From positions 7,461-63,760 of the forward strand of contig JAGWBS010000039.1 of NCBI GenBank assembly GCA_021295775.1: a DNA stretch of 56,300 nt. Direction: 5' to 3'. How positions within the stretch are numbered: the stretch's first letter is position 1; every line of letters starts with the position of its first letter. Source of the DNA: Pseudomonadota bacterium (lineage in GTDB: Bacteria; Myxococcota_A; UBA9160; SZUA-336). A model generated the notes under the pieces. That model searched no databases, was not told where the DNA came from, and saw nothing but the letters and a program-made list of their open reading frames with translations. Position numbers and translations under genes: made by a program. Shown piece by piece: positions 24,944 through 34,199 of the stretch.

Positions 24944-26737
24944 ATGGCGACTCGTCCACGCTCTCTCGAGAGCACCCGACCGAACCACCACCGCAAGTAC
25001 CGACCCTTCGAGGACGCCGACTGGCCCGGGCGCCGCTGGCCCGGGCGGCGGATCGAGCGCGCGCCGCAGTGGTGCAGCGTCGATCTGCGCGACGGAAATC
25101 AGGCGCTGCGCGAGCCGATGGGTCCCGAGCGCAAGCTGCGGCTCTTCGAAGAGCTGGTGCGGGTCGGCTTCAAGCAGATCGAGGTCGGTTTCCCCGCCGC
25201 CTCCGAGACGGAGTTCGTGTTCCTGCGCCGGCTGATCGACGAAGACCGGGTGCCCGACGACGTCGCGATCCAGGTGCTGACCCAGGCGCGCGACGACCTG
25301 ATCGACCGCACCTTCGAGGCGCTCCGCGGCGCCCGGCGCGCGATCGTGCACCTGTACAACTCCACCTCGGAGCTGCAGCGGCGGGTGGTCTTCGGACGCG
25401 ACCGCGCCGGAATCGTCGAGATCGCGGTGGCCGGCGCCCGGCGCGTGCGCGCGCGCGCCGAGCGGCTCGGCGGCACCGAGGTCGTGTACCAGTACTCGCC
25501 CGAGAGCTTCACCGGCACCGAGCTGGACTTCGCGCTGGAGATCTGCGAGGCCGTGCTCGACGTCTGGGAGCCCAGCGCGGCCGAGCCCGCGATCCTGAAC
25601 CTGCCCGCGACGGTCGAGATGTCGACCCCCAACGTCTACGCCGACCGGATCGAGGCGTTCGGCGAGCGCATCGCCCGGCGCGAGGCGGTCGTGCTGAGCG
25701 TCCACCCGCACAACGACCGCGGGACCGCGGTGGCGGCGGCGGAGCTGGCGCAGATGGCCGGCGCGCAGCGCGTCGAGGGCACTCTATTCGGGAACGGCGA
25801 GCGCACCGGCAACGTCGACGTGTGCACGCTGGCGCTGAACCTGCTCACCCAGGGGGTCGATCCGGAACTGGACCTCAGCGATCTGACGCACGTCGCCCGC
25901 ATCGCCGAAGAGTGCACCGGCCTGGGCATCCACCCGCGGCATCCCTACGCCGGCGAGCTGGTGCACACCGCGTTCTCCGGCTCCCACCAGGACGCGATCC
26001 GCAAGGGCCTGCGCGAGCAGGAACGGCGCGGCGACGGCCGCTGGGAGGTTCCCTACCTGCCGATCGACCCGGCCGATATCGGCTGCAGCTACGAGGCGGT
26101 GATCCGCGTCAACAGTCAGTCAGGCAAGGGCGGCGTGGCCTACCTGATCGAACGCGACCGGGAACTGGATCTGCCCCGGGCGCTGCAGGTCGAGTTCGGG
26201 CGCGGCGTGCAGGCGCGGGCCGACGCCAGCGGACGCGAACTGAGCTCCGACGAGATCTGGAACCTGTTCCAAGCCGAGTACCTGGACGGCCGCGGTCCGC
26301 TGGCGCTGCTCGAGCACCGCACCTCGCCCTGCGAGGGGCGTCCCGGGGTGTACCGGACCGAGGCCCGCGTAAGTCTGGACGGGGACGAGATCGCCGTCGC
26401 GGGCGAGGGCAACGGACCGGTCGCCGCTTTCATGGACGGCCTTTCCGGACTGATGGTCGGGAGCGCGGAGGTGGCGCATTACAGCGAGCACTCGCTGGGC
26501 ACGGGCGATCGGGCCAGCGCCGCGGCCTACGTCGAGCTGCACTGCCCCGGAGGCGGGTCGCGCTTCGGCGTCGGCATCGACGCCAACATCGTGACCGCCT
26601 GTCTGAGCGCCGTCGTCGGAGCCGTCAACCGCCTGCACCGCGGACAGGCCGGAGTCCGAGTGCTCCCGAGAGCGGCTATAGTGTCGCAGCTCGACGAGCG
26701 GCGGCGGGAGAGCGATGCGCCTCAGGTACGGCTGTAA
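24944..26737 (+). CDS. leuA: 2-isopropylmalate synthase (type 2)
   Basis: A 597-residue enzyme for the first step of leucine synthesis, condensing acetyl-CoA with 2-oxoisovalerate. The N-terminus HRKYRPFEDADWPGRRWP and the metal/substrate motif SVDLRDGNQALREPM match the longer LeuA group found in actinobacteria. The second metal site is LSVHPHNDRGT near residue 250. The C-terminal leucine-sensing domain (about residues 450-597) is present, so feedback inhibition is expected. The ATG at 24944 is the first Met ahead of the conserved start. The 3' end overlaps the next gene by 23 bp, which suggests coupled translation. Confidence 0.96.
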   Translation: MATRPRSLESTRPNHHRKYRPFEDADWPGRRWPGRRIERAPQWCSVDLRDGNQALREPMGPERKLRLFEELVRVGFKQIEVGFPAASETEFVFLRRLIDEDRVPDDVAIQVLTQARDDLIDRTFEALRGARRAIVHLYNSTSELQRRVVFGRDRAGIVEIAVAGARRVRARAERLGGTEVVYQYSPESFTGTELDFALEICEAVLDVWEPSAAEPAILNLPATVEMSTPNVYADRIEAFGERIARREAVVLSVHPHNDRGTAVAAAELAQMAGAQRVEGTLFGNGERTGNVDVCTLALNLLTQGVDPELDLSDLTHVARIAEECTGLGIHPRHPYAGELVHTAFSGSHQDAIRKGLREQERRGDGRWEVPYLPIDPADIGCSYEAVIRVNSQSGKGGVAYLIERDRELDLPRALQVEFGRGVQARADASGRELSSDEIWNLFQAEYLDGRGPLALLEHRTSPCEGRPGVYRTEARVSLDGDEIAVAGEGNGPVAAFMDGLSGLMVGSAEVAHYSEHSLGTGDRASAAAYVELHCPGGGSRFGVGIDANIVTACLSAVVGAVNRLHRGQAGVRVLPRAAIVSQLDERRRESDAPQVRL

Positions 26738-27872
26738 CCCCCACCAGGCTTTCGCGGAGGCGTCCGCGCCCGACGGCGGCCCGGCCCCGGTCGAGATCCT
26801 CAACGGGGCGCCGTCCCTGATCAACCTGCTCGACGCCCTCAACGCCTGGCAGCTCGTGGCGGAGGCGCGCGCGGCGCTGGGACTGCCGGCGGCGGCGAGC
26901 TTCAAGCACGTCTCGCCGGCGGGAGCCGCGGTGGCCGTCGATCTGCCCGACGACCTGGCGCAGGCCTACGAGGTGGCGGGCCGCGAGCTCACACCGGCCG
27001 CGACCGCCTACGTGCGCGCCCGGGGGGCCGACCCGAAGTGCTCCTTCGGCGACTTCGTGGCGCTCTCGGACCCGGTTGACGAGGCGACCGCGCAGTTTCT
27101 CAAGGGCGTCGTGTCCGACGGCATCGTCGCCCCGGCCTACGAGCCGGCGGCGCTCGAGACCCTGTCCGCGAAGAAGGGCGGAGGCTTCCTGGTGCTGCGC
27201 GCGGACCCCGACTTCCGTCCGCCGGAACGCGAGACCCGCGAGCTGTTCGGGATGAAGCTGGTCCAGGACCGCAACCAGCGGGCGATCGTCCCGGAGGACC
27301 TTTCCCAGTTGGTCTGCGGCGAGCTGTCCGACGAGGCTCGCCGCGATCTGCTGCTGGGCATGATCGCGCTCAAGTACACGCAGTCCAACTCGGTGGGCTA
27401 CGCGCTCGACGGCCAGATGATCGGTATCGGCGCGGGCCAGCAGTCGCGCGTCGACTGCACCAAGCTCGCCGGCGCCAAGGCCGACGTCTGGCACCTGGGC
27501 CGGCACCCCAAGGTGCTGGGTCTGCGCTTCCGTCCCGGCGTCAAGCGCCAGGACCGGATCAACTGGCGCGTGCGCTACATCGAAGGCGACCTGACCCGCG
27601 AAGAGAGCGGCGCGCTGGAGGCGGCGGTCGAGCCGCCCTTCGAGCCGCTGGACGACGACGAGCGCCGCCACTGGCTGGCGCGGCTGGACGGGGTCTCGCT
27701 GGTCTCGGACGGCTTCATCCCCTTCCGCGACAACGTGGACCACGCCAGCCGGCACGGCGTGAAGTACATCGCGCAGCCGGGCGGCTCGGCGCGCGACGCC
27801 GACATCGAGGCCGCCTGCCGCGAGTACGGCATGGCCATGGTCCACACCGGCCTGCGTCTCTTCCACCATTAG
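26715..27872 (+). CDS. Stand-alone AICAR transformylase
   Basis: A 385-residue protein equal to the formyltransferase half of PurH. It transfers formyl from 10-formyl-tetrahydrofolate to AICAR in purine synthesis. Motifs are LRYGCNPHQA at the N-terminus, the catalytic Lys-His in SFKHVSPAGAA near residue 60, and YTQSNSVGYA with GIGAGQQSRVDC near residue 220. The IMP cyclohydrolase domain that normally precedes it in bifunctional PurH is absent; a separate family of transformylase-only proteins of this length is known. The ATG at 26715 lies inside the end of leuA, with GGGAGAG upstream. It is followed 13 bp later by a methyltransferase gene. Confidence 0.92.
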   Translation: MRLRYGCNPHQAFAEASAPDGGPAPVEILNGAPSLINLLDALNAWQLVAEARAALGLPAAASFKHVSPAGAAVAVDLPDDLAQAYEVAGRELTPAATAYVRARGADPKCSFGDFVALSDPVDEATAQFLKGVVSDGIVAPAYEPAALETLSAKKGGGFLVLRADPDFRPPERETRELFGMKLVQDRNQRAIVPEDLSQLVCGELSDEARRDLLLGMIALKYTQSNSVGYALDGQMIGIGAGQQSRVDCTKLAGAKADVWHLGRHPKVLGLRFRPGVKRQDRINWRVRYIEGDLTREESGALEAAVEPPFEPLDDDERRHWLARLDGVSLVSDGFIPFRDNVDHASRHGVKYIAQPGGSARDADIEAACREYGMAMVHTGLRLFHH

Positions 27873-27885
27873 GCCCTGCGGCGGC

Positions 27886-28458
27886 ATGGCCTCCGGAGAC
27901 GCCGAGCGCTGGGACGAGAAATACCGTTCCGGCTCGCACGGCGACGCGCCCGCGCCGGACTGGCTGGAGGAGTTCGCCGCCGGCTGGTCCGCCGCTGGAC
28001 GCGCCCTCGACGTGGCGGCGGGCTCGGGACGCGTGGCCGTGTGGCTGGCGGCCCGCGGCCTGGACACCCTCGCGGTCGACGTCTCCGGGGTGGGACTCGA
28101 GCGGGCGCGCGAGCGGGCGCGAGCCGCGGGCCGCGAAATCCGCACCCGGGAACTCGACCTGGAGGCCGACGAGCTTCCGGCGGGTCCGTTCGAAGTCATC
28201 ACCTGCTTCCACTACCTGCAGCGCGACCTGTTTCCCGAGCTGGTGAGGCGCCTGTCCCCCGGCGGCTGGCTGTGCGCCGAGATCATGACCCTGCGCAATC
28301 TGGAGCGGCACGCGCGGCCCTCCGCGCGCTTCCTGCTCGAACCGGGCGAGCTGCGGGAACTGGCCCGGCCGCTCGAACCGGCGTTCTACCGCGAGGGCTG
28401 GTTCGACGACCGCTGCGTGGCGCGGCTGGCGGCCCGCCGGCCGGCGGACTCCGCGTAA
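27886..28458 (+). CDS. Class I SAM-dependent methyltransferase, TehB-like
   Basis: A 190-residue Rossmann-fold methyltransferase. SAM-binding motif I is RALDVAAGSGRVAVWLAARG near residue 42, followed by the acidic LAVDVS at the end of strand 2 and FEVITCFHYLQRDLFPEL as motif IV. The start SGDAERWDEKYRSG resembles the WDxKY(R/A) N-terminus of TehB-like thiopurine or tellurite methyltransferases. The substrate is unknown. Its last 73 bp overlap the 3' end of the convergent hydrolase at 28386-29315. Confidence 0.9.
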   Translation: MASGDAERWDEKYRSGSHGDAPAPDWLEEFAAGWSAAGRALDVAAGSGRVAVWLAARGLDTLAVDVSGVGLERARERARAAGREIRTRELDLEADELPAGPFEVITCFHYLQRDLFPELVRRLSPGGWLCAEIMTLRNLERHARPSARFLLEPGELRELARPLEPAFYREGWFDDRCVARLAARRPADSA

Positions 28459-29315
28459 CTCTCGCGCAGCGCGCGGGCGAGCGGCCCGACGTCGGACATC
28501 GGCGCGAGGTGCCCGATGTCCATGTCGCGAACCTGGATCGACGGCGATTCCGAGGCCAGCGCGGCGTAGGTCTCGGGAGGGAACTGCCCGCCGCGCGCGC
28601 GCAGCAGGGTGGCGGGCGTGCGCAGGAGCCGCGCCTCCGCGAACAGATCGAAGGCGCCGCCGCGCGCGAAGATCTCGGCTTCGACGTCGCCGCGGCACTT
28701 GAGTTCGAACTGTCCGTCGGCGCGTTCGCGCAGGCCGTGCTCGACGTACAGGTCGAGGGCCTCCGGTCTCCAGTCGGCGAAAAGCTCGCGCGCGGCGTAG
28801 GCGTGCCGCACCTCCTCGCGCGACCGCCACAGGCTGCGGCGCTGGCGGGCGCGTTTGACCATTTCCGCCGACCTCCCCGACCGCTCCGCCTCCCGCGAGG
28901 CATGCAGCACGACCGGATCGACCAGCACCAGGCAGCCGAAGCGCCCGGGAAGCCGGGCGGCGGCGCTCAGGATAAGGCTGCCGCCGAAAGAGTTGCCGAC
29001 CCCGCAGTCGATCGGGCCGATGCCGCGCTCGCGCTCGAGCGCGCCGACCAGCGCGGTCAGGTCGCGGGCCAGCTCCTCCCAGGCGTAGGCGTCGGGCTCC
29101 GGGGGACTGCTCGAGTCGCCGTGCCCGCGGGCGTCGAAGGCCAGCACCCGGAACTCCCCGCGCAGCTCCCGCGCGAGCGGTTCCCAGAGCCGGCCGCAGA
29201 AGCCGTTGGCGTGGGCGCAGAGCATCACTGGTCCGGGGCCGCCCCAGTCGTAGACCGCCAGACTCACGCCCCGATCGGGCAGGTCGACGTCGAAACGCTC
29301 CGGCACGCCGCTCAC
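28386..29315 (-). CDS. Alpha/beta hydrolase
   Basis: A 309-residue alpha/beta-hydrolase. The start is placed at GTG 29315 because GGGGAGG lies 8 bp upstream and the product then starts just before the fold; an ATG at 29378 would add 21 low-complexity residues. The HxNGF motif is VMLCAHANGFCGRLWEPLA, followed by FDARGHGDSS. The nucleophile elbow is GNSFGG near residue 127, and the late acid/His region is RDMDIGHLAPMSDV. It has no signal peptide. It converges on the methyltransferase with a 73-bp overlap and faces thiO divergently. The substrate is unknown. Confidence 0.9.
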   Translation of the reverse strand: MSGVPERFDVDLPDRGVSLAVYDWGGPGPVMLCAHANGFCGRLWEPLARELRGEFRVLAFDARGHGDSSSPPEPDAYAWEELARDLTALVGALERERGIGPIDCGVGNSFGGSLILSAAARLPGRFGCLVLVDPVVLHASREAERSGRSAEMVKRARQRRSLWRSREEVRHAYAARELFADWRPEALDLYVEHGLRERADGQFELKCRGDVEAEIFARGGAFDLFAEARLLRTPATLLRARGGQFPPETYAALASESPSIQVRDMDIGHLAPMSDVGPLARALRESYAESAGRRAASRATQRSSNQPSR

Positions 29316-29494
29316 GCCGCGAGCCTCCCCGCCGCGCGCTCCGGATGACGTGAACTCGGGGGCCGCCCTTCGGGACATCCCGCACGGCCGAGGCCCGCGA
29401 GAGGCCGCTGGAGATTCCGGGTCGGCACGGCGCGGATTGTACCCGCGTGCGCGGCGGGCTGCGCCGGCGGCCGCCGGGGCGCTACCTTGGGCGG

Positions 29495-30616
29495 ATGGCG
29501 GGCTGCGATGTGGTCGTCGTCGGTGGCGGGGTGATCGGCTGCGCCGTGGCCTTCGAGCTGGCGTGCGAGGGCGCTTCCGTGGTGCTGGTCGAGCGCGACG
29601 AGATAGGCGCGCACGCTTCCGGTGCCGCCGCGGGCATGCTCGCGCCGATCGCCGAGTCGTCGGGTTCGGGGCCGCTGGTCGATCTGGGCCTACGTTCGCT
29701 TGACCGGATCGCGCGGCGCCTGCCGGAGCTGGAAGAGCTTTCGGGCATCGATCCGAAGCTGCTGCGCTGCGGGGTGCTGCGGCTGGCTCCCCCCGGCGAG
29801 GTCGAAGATCTGCGCGCGGCCGCGGCCGCTCTGGCGGGGCACGCCTGCGAGTGGCTGGACCCCGACGAGCTGCACAAGCGCGAGCCGCGGCTGGCGGAAG
29901 AGTGGGGCGGCGCGCTCTGGGCCGCGCGCGAGGCCTGTTTGGACCCGCTGTCGCTCACTCGCGCCTACGCCGTGTCCGCCGAGCGCCGGGGAGCCGACGT
30001 GCGCCCCAGCACCGCCGCGCGGGGCGTGATCCGGGACGGCGCGCGGGTCGCGGGCATCCGCACGGACGCGGGCGACATTCCCGCGGGGGACGTCGTGCTC
30101 TGCGCCGGAGTCTGGAGCGGCGCGATCGGCGCCGCGCTCGGCCGGGACTTCCCGATCGAGCCGGTCAAGGGACAGATCCTCGAACTGGAGGCGCCGGAGC
30201 CGACGCTGCCGGCGATTCTGTGGACCCCGGACGTCTACCTGGTCCCGCGGCCGGACGGCAGCCTGCGCGTCGGGGCGACCGTCGAGCGCGCCGGCTTCGA
30301 CGCCCGGCCGACGGCGGGGGCGGTGGCGGCGCTGCTGGAGGCCGCCTGCGGCGTGCTGCCGCCGCTGTCCGAGTGCCGCTTCGAGCGCGCCTGGGCGGGG
30401 CTGAGGCCGGCGACGCCCGACCGCCTGCCGCTGGTCGGGCGCGTGGCGGGCCGGCCGGGCCTGTGGATCGCCGCGGGCCACTACCGCAACGGCATCCTGC
30501 TCAGCGCGCTGACCGCCGAGTGCCTGGCCGCCGAACTGGTCCGGGGCGAGGCTCCTCCCGAGCTGAAGGCGCTCGATCCCTCCCGCTTCTCCTCCGCCGC
30601 GGCTACCAGGACTTGA
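29495..30616 (+). CDS. thiO: Glycine oxidase ThiO / D-amino-acid oxidase family
   Basis: A 373-residue FAD enzyme. The ATG at 29495 leads straight into the dinucleotide motif DVVVVGGGVIGCAVAFELA. The C-terminal FAD motif is AWAGLRPATPDRLPLVGR...GLWIAAGHYRNGILLSALTAE, typical of ThiO, which oxidises glycine to dehydroglycine for the thiazole ring of thiamine; EPVKGQILEL is another ThiO hallmark. No thiG or thiS is next to it, so a general D-amino-acid or amine oxidase role remains possible. The 3' end overlaps the convergent luciferase-like gene by 14 bp. Confidence 0.88.
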   Translation: MAGCDVVVVGGGVIGCAVAFELACEGASVVLVERDEIGAHASGAAAGMLAPIAESSGSGPLVDLGLRSLDRIARRLPELEELSGIDPKLLRCGVLRLAPPGEVEDLRAAAAALAGHACEWLDPDELHKREPRLAEEWGGALWAAREACLDPLSLTRAYAVSAERRGADVRPSTAARGVIRDGARVAGIRTDAGDIPAGDVVLCAGVWSGAIGAALGRDFPIEPVKGQILELEAPEPTLPAILWTPDVYLVPRPDGSLRVGATVERAGFDARPTAGAVAALLEAACGVLPPLSECRFERAWAGLRPATPDRLPLVGRVAGRPGLWIAAGHYRNGILLSALTAECLAAELVRGEAPPELKALDPSRFSSAAATRT

Positions 30617-31631
30617 GCGTCGGCAGCACCTGGTCGGCGAAGCGCTTCAGGCTGGCGTAGCCCTCGCCGCGCGCGTCGATTCCGGAGGCCGGCCCGAAGA
30701 GCACCAGATCGGTGAGTTCCAGGCCGCGGACGAGAGGCTCGAGGCCGGCCAGAACACGGGGCGCGTCGCCGATCAGCTCGTTGTCCCGGTACTGCTCCGG
30801 GGACGGCTCGAGCCCGTAGGCCAGATCGGGATCGCCCATCTCCTGGCGGATCCGACGGTAGAAGTCCCAGCGGTAGAAGTACAGCTCGCGGTTGCGCCGC
30901 CAGACTTCCTCGGGGTCCTCGTCGGTGACCGTGACCGACCAGGGATTGGAGACCCGGAAGGCGCCGGGATCGTGGCCCGCGGCCGCCAGCGCTTCGCGGT
31001 AGGCCCCGGGCACGGCCGGGTCCGCGGAGACTCCGTGCAGGTGCATTCCGTGGCGGCCGGCGCGCTCGGCCGCCACGGGCGTGGTCGCGCCGCCCCAGAG
31101 GGGCGGGTGCGGCCGCTGCAGCGGCGCCGGCTGGACCTGCACCCCCCGGTACTGGAAATGACGCCCGTCGAAGTCGAACGGCTCGCCGGTCCAGGCCAGC
31201 CGCAGGACTTCCAGCGCCTCTTCCATGCGCGAGGGCCGCGTGCGCGGGTTCAGCCCGAAGGCGGTGTATTCGGCCGCGCGGTGGCCGATGCCGACGGTCA
31301 CGTCGAGCCGCCCGCCGCAGAGGTGGTCGAGCACGGCCGTCTCCTGGGCGATCCGGGCCGGGTTCTGCAGCGGCAGGATGTACAGGTACGCGCCGATGCG
31401 GGCGCGCCGCGTGCGCTCGGCCAGCAGCGTGAGGAAGATCGGCATGGAGGGCGCGTAGCCGTCCTCGGTGAAGAAGTGCTCCTGGATCAGCAGGGCGTCG
31501 AAGCCCATGGCCTCGGCCTCGCCCATCAGCCACAGGCCGTCTTCCCAGAACTCTTTCCAGGGGCGGCGCCGGTCCGGCGCGTTGCGGAAATCGAGCGTGA
31601 AACCGACCTGCACGGGCGCAGCATCGCACAC
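30603..31631 (-). CDS. Luciferase-like (LLM) flavin oxidoreductase
   Basis: A 342-residue TIM-barrel monooxygenase of the bacterial-luciferase-like group, using reduced FMN or F420. It begins VQVGFTLDFRN after a short leader. Typical segments are EAMGFDALLIQEHFF, RIGAYLYILPLQNPARIAQETAVLDHLCGGRLDVTVGIGHRAAEYTAFG, and a C-terminal LTDLVLFGPASGID. The start could also be the GTG six codons downstream. It occurs in a neighbourhood of P450s and CoA enzymes, where such enzymes oxidise aldehydes, ketones or sulfonates. Substrate and cofactor are not determined. Confidence 0.9.
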   Translation of the reverse strand: MCDAAPVQVGFTLDFRNAPDRRRPWKEFWEDGLWLMGEAEAMGFDALLIQEHFFTEDGYAPSMPIFLTLLAERTRRARIGAYLYILPLQNPARIAQETAVLDHLCGGRLDVTVGIGHRAAEYTAFGLNPRTRPSRMEEALEVLRLAWTGEPFDFDGRHFQYRGVQVQPAPLQRPHPPLWGGATTPVAAERAGRHGMHLHGVSADPAVPGAYREALAAAGHDPGAFRVSNPWSVTVTDEDPEEVWRRNRELYFYRWDFYRRIRQEMGDPDLAYGLEPSPEQYRDNELIGDAPRVLAGLEPLVRGLELTDLVLFGPASGIDARGEGYASLKRFADQVLPTLKSW

Positions 31632-31685
31632 CCCGTCCCGGGGCGTTTCCCGCCGCCGGGCCTCCGCGTCAGTGCGCCCGCGGAC

Positions 31686-32486
31686 TCAGCGCTCGGGCGC
31701 CGGCATCGGCGCCGGCCAGTCTTGCGGGCGCAGCAGGGCGTCCGTGCCGCCGTCGCAGAAGATCACGGAACCGACGAAGAAGCGCGCTTCGGGTCCCAGC
31801 AGGTAGCAGATCAGGTTCGCGATCTCCTCTGGCCGGCCGTCGCGGCCGGCCGGGATGGGGAACGCGTCCAGCAACGGGCCCATGACCGGATGGGCCTTGC
31901 CCTCGGCGACCATCGGCGTCTGCGTCTTGCCCGGCGCGACGGCGTTCAGCGTGATCCCCCGGCCGATCCAGTCCTCGGTCGTCGCCCGCGAGCGGATCCA
32001 GTGCCCCAGCGCCAGCTTGGTCGGGGCGTAGGTCTGAATCGATCCGGCCCTCTCGGCGGCCGTGCAGGCCGCGTCCTCGTCGCCCGCCACGCAGGCCTCG
32101 ACGATGTCCATCGACAGCCCGGGCGAGGTCGTGGTCGAGTTGGAGCAGAGCCCGACCGCCGCTGCCTCGCCACTGGCGGCGAGCGCCTCGCGCAGTCCCT
32201 CGAAGAGTTCGATCGAACCGAAGTAGTTCACGCTCACGAGCAGGGAAGCTGGGCGGTCCGGCAGGCCCATCAGGCCCGCGCAGGGCACCAGGCCGTCGAG
32301 CTTTCCGCCCGAGAGTTCCAGGATCCCGTCGATGGCGGCCCGCCTCCCGTCCGGGGTCGAGAGGTCGGCGACGATCTCGGCGTCCCGCAGGTCGACCCCG
32401 ATGACGCGCTGGCCTTCGCCCTCGAGTCGTTTGGCGGTGGCGGCCCCGATCCCCGACGCGGATCCAGTGATGGCGATGGTTCTCAT
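31686..32486 (-). CDS. Short-chain dehydrogenase, 3-alpha-hydroxysteroid dehydrogenase-like
   Basis: A 266-residue SDR oxidoreductase. The ATG at 32486 starts directly at the cofactor motif RTIAITGSASGIGAATAKRLE. ADLSTPDGRRAAIDGI, LDGLVPCAGL and VSVNYFGSIELFEGL closely follow the 3-alpha-hydroxysteroid dehydrogenase/carbonyl reductase branch (as in Comamonas HsdA). The catalytic Tyr-Lys pair is YAPTKLA, and LNAVAPGKTQTPM follows. It would reversibly oxidise a hydroxyl with NAD(P). It fits the steroid/isoprenoid theme of the P450s, but carbonyl reductases of unrelated substrates fall in the same branch. Confidence 0.9.
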   Translation of the reverse strand: MRTIAITGSASGIGAATAKRLEGEGQRVIGVDLRDAEIVADLSTPDGRRAAIDGILELSGGKLDGLVPCAGLMGLPDRPASLLVSVNYFGSIELFEGLREALAASGEAAAVGLCSNSTTTSPGLSMDIVEACVAGDEDAACTAAERAGSIQTYAPTKLALGHWIRSRATTEDWIGRGITLNAVAPGKTQTPMVAEGKAHPVMGPLLDAFPIPAGRDGRPEEIANLICYLLGPEARFFVGSVIFCDGGTDALLRPQDWPAPMPAPER

Positions 32487-32705
32487 GCTCTTCCGGCTCC
32501 TGTGTCCGCCGTCACCGTAGCAGGCCGAACCCTCCAGAGTCGTACGGGAAACGCTTGGCGATCGGAGACTCGACGGCGAAAGCCGAGCTTCGCGAATCCC
32601 GGCCCCGGGAAGCGTCCGCGAGATCCCGGTGGCCGAACCGCGCACGCGCTCGGCTTCGCCGCGCTACCATGCGGCGCCGGCCACGGACGGGCCGCGGGAG
32701 AGAAG

Positions 32706-34199
32706 ATGAGGATCCTGTTGATCGGCCTGGCTGGGCTGGCTCTGGTCTGGCCCGGCGCCGCGGGCGCCGACGCCGCGAAACTGCAGGCCCTGGCCGAAGC
32801 CGAACACCGCTCGGAGGCGAACCGCGCCCGGAACGAGTACCGCAATCCGGTGGAGACGCTGGAGTTCTTCGGCCTGCGGCCGGAGCTGACGATCGTCGAA
32901 CTCTGGCCGGGCGGCGGCTGGTACACCGAGATCCTGGCGCCCTACGTGCGCGAAAACGGCCGGTACTACGCGGCCGGCTTCGACTCCGAGTCGACGAACG
33001 AGTATTACCAACGCGGAAACAGCCGATTCGCGGAAAAGCTTCAAGCTCATCCTGAGCTGTACGACCACGCCGTCGTCACGGTGCTGAACGATTCCGGGGC
33101 GGAGATCGCCCCGCCGGGCTCGGCCGACCTGGTGCTGACCTTCCGCAGCGTCCACAACTGGATGCGCGCCGGCTGGGCGCCGGCGGCGCTGGAAGCCTCG
33201 TTCCGCGCGCTCAAGCCCGGCGGAGTGCTGGGCCTGGTGCAGCACCGCGCCGCGCCGGAGTCGGAACAGGACCCGGAGGCGAAGAGCGGCTACGTGGCCG
33301 AGGCGCACGCCATCGCGCTGGCCGAGGCCGCGGGCTTCGTGCTCGAGGCCCGCTCGGAGATCAACGCCAACCCGCGCGACCCCCGCGACCACCCCGGGGG
33401 CGTGTGGACGCTGCCTCCCTCGCTGCGGCTGGGGGAAGAGAATCGCGAGGTCTACCAGGCGATCGGCGAGAGCGACCGGATGACGCTCAAGTTCCGCAAG
33501 CCCACGTCCGCCGGCCCCTACAGACCGGGGCCGCGGCCGCGGGCCGCGAAGCTATTCGCCCCAGCGGTAGGTGAGGTGCATGCCGTATTCGCGGGGGCGT
33601 GCGATGTAGGAGATGTTCGTGCCGAAGGGGAAGTCGATCCAACCGGTTTCGTAGTCCTCGTCGGTCAGGTTGCGTCCCCAGAGCATGAGCTCCAGCGGTT
33701 GGTTCTGCAGCGTCCAGACCAGCGATGCGTTGAGCAGCCCGTAGGCGTCCGTCTGCGAGAAACCCGTGACGAACACCGGGTCCGAGCAGGGATTGCTGGT
33801 CGTGCACTGATCGCCTCGGCTGGCCGAGAAGTAGCGCTCGAAAGAGTCCGTCTTGTCCTGCCAGGAGTAGGAGACACGCGCCGTCCAGTCCCCGGCCAGC
33901 GGGCCCTGGTCCAGGGAGGCCAAGGTGTAGTTCGCGAACAGGGACCACTGCAGCTCGGGGTGTGGGGTGCCGGCTTCCGGATCCCCCCGCTCAATGACCA
34001 CGAACTCGTCGCCCGCGGTGAGCCTGCCGTCGCCGTCCGTATCCACGCGGCAGCAGGCGTCCGTGGTCTCCCAGCCGAGCCGGTTGGTGTCGTTCCAGCC
34101 GAAGCTCGCGCCGATCTCCAGACCTTCCCAGGGAAGGGCCGTCAGCTCGAACTCCACGCCCTGGATCTGGGAACGGCCGGCGTTCTCGCTGATCGATGA
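32706..34199 (+). CDS. Exported SAM-methyltransferase-like protein without normal stop
   Basis: Codons 1-266 encode a complete protein of the predicted-methyltransferase group COG4798. A signal peptide (RILLIGLAGLALVWPGAAGADA) is followed by TIVELWPGGGWYTEILAPYV (motif I), DLVLTFRSVHNWM and a C-terminal GESDRMTLKFRKP, where relatives end. Here no stop follows. The frame stays open for another 231 codons to 34199, all antisense to the 3' part of the TonB-dependent receptor gene. The extension looks like antisense translation, not a domain. A frame-changing error or a lost stop near 33503-33550 is likely. GGGAG lies upstream of the ATG. The substrate is unknown. Confidence 0.75.
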   Translation: MRILLIGLAGLALVWPGAAGADAAKLQALAEAEHRSEANRARNEYRNPVETLEFFGLRPELTIVELWPGGGWYTEILAPYVRENGRYYAAGFDSESTNEYYQRGNSRFAEKLQAHPELYDHAVVTVLNDSGAEIAPPGSADLVLTFRSVHNWMRAGWAPAALEASFRALKPGGVLGLVQHRAAPESEQDPEAKSGYVAEAHAIALAEAAGFVLEARSEINANPRDPRDHPGGVWTLPPSLRLGEENREVYQAIGESDRMTLKFRKPTSAGPYRPGPRPRAAKLFAPAVGEVHAVFAGACDVGDVRAEGEVDPTGFVVLVGQVASPEHELQRLVLQRPDQRCVEQPVGVRLRETRDEHRVRAGIAGRALIASAGREVALERVRLVLPGVGDTRRPVPGQRALVQGGQGVVREQGPLQLGVWGAGFRIPPLNDHELVARGEPAVAVRIHAAAGVRGLPAEPVGVVPAEARADLQTFPGKGRQLELHALDLGTAGVLADR

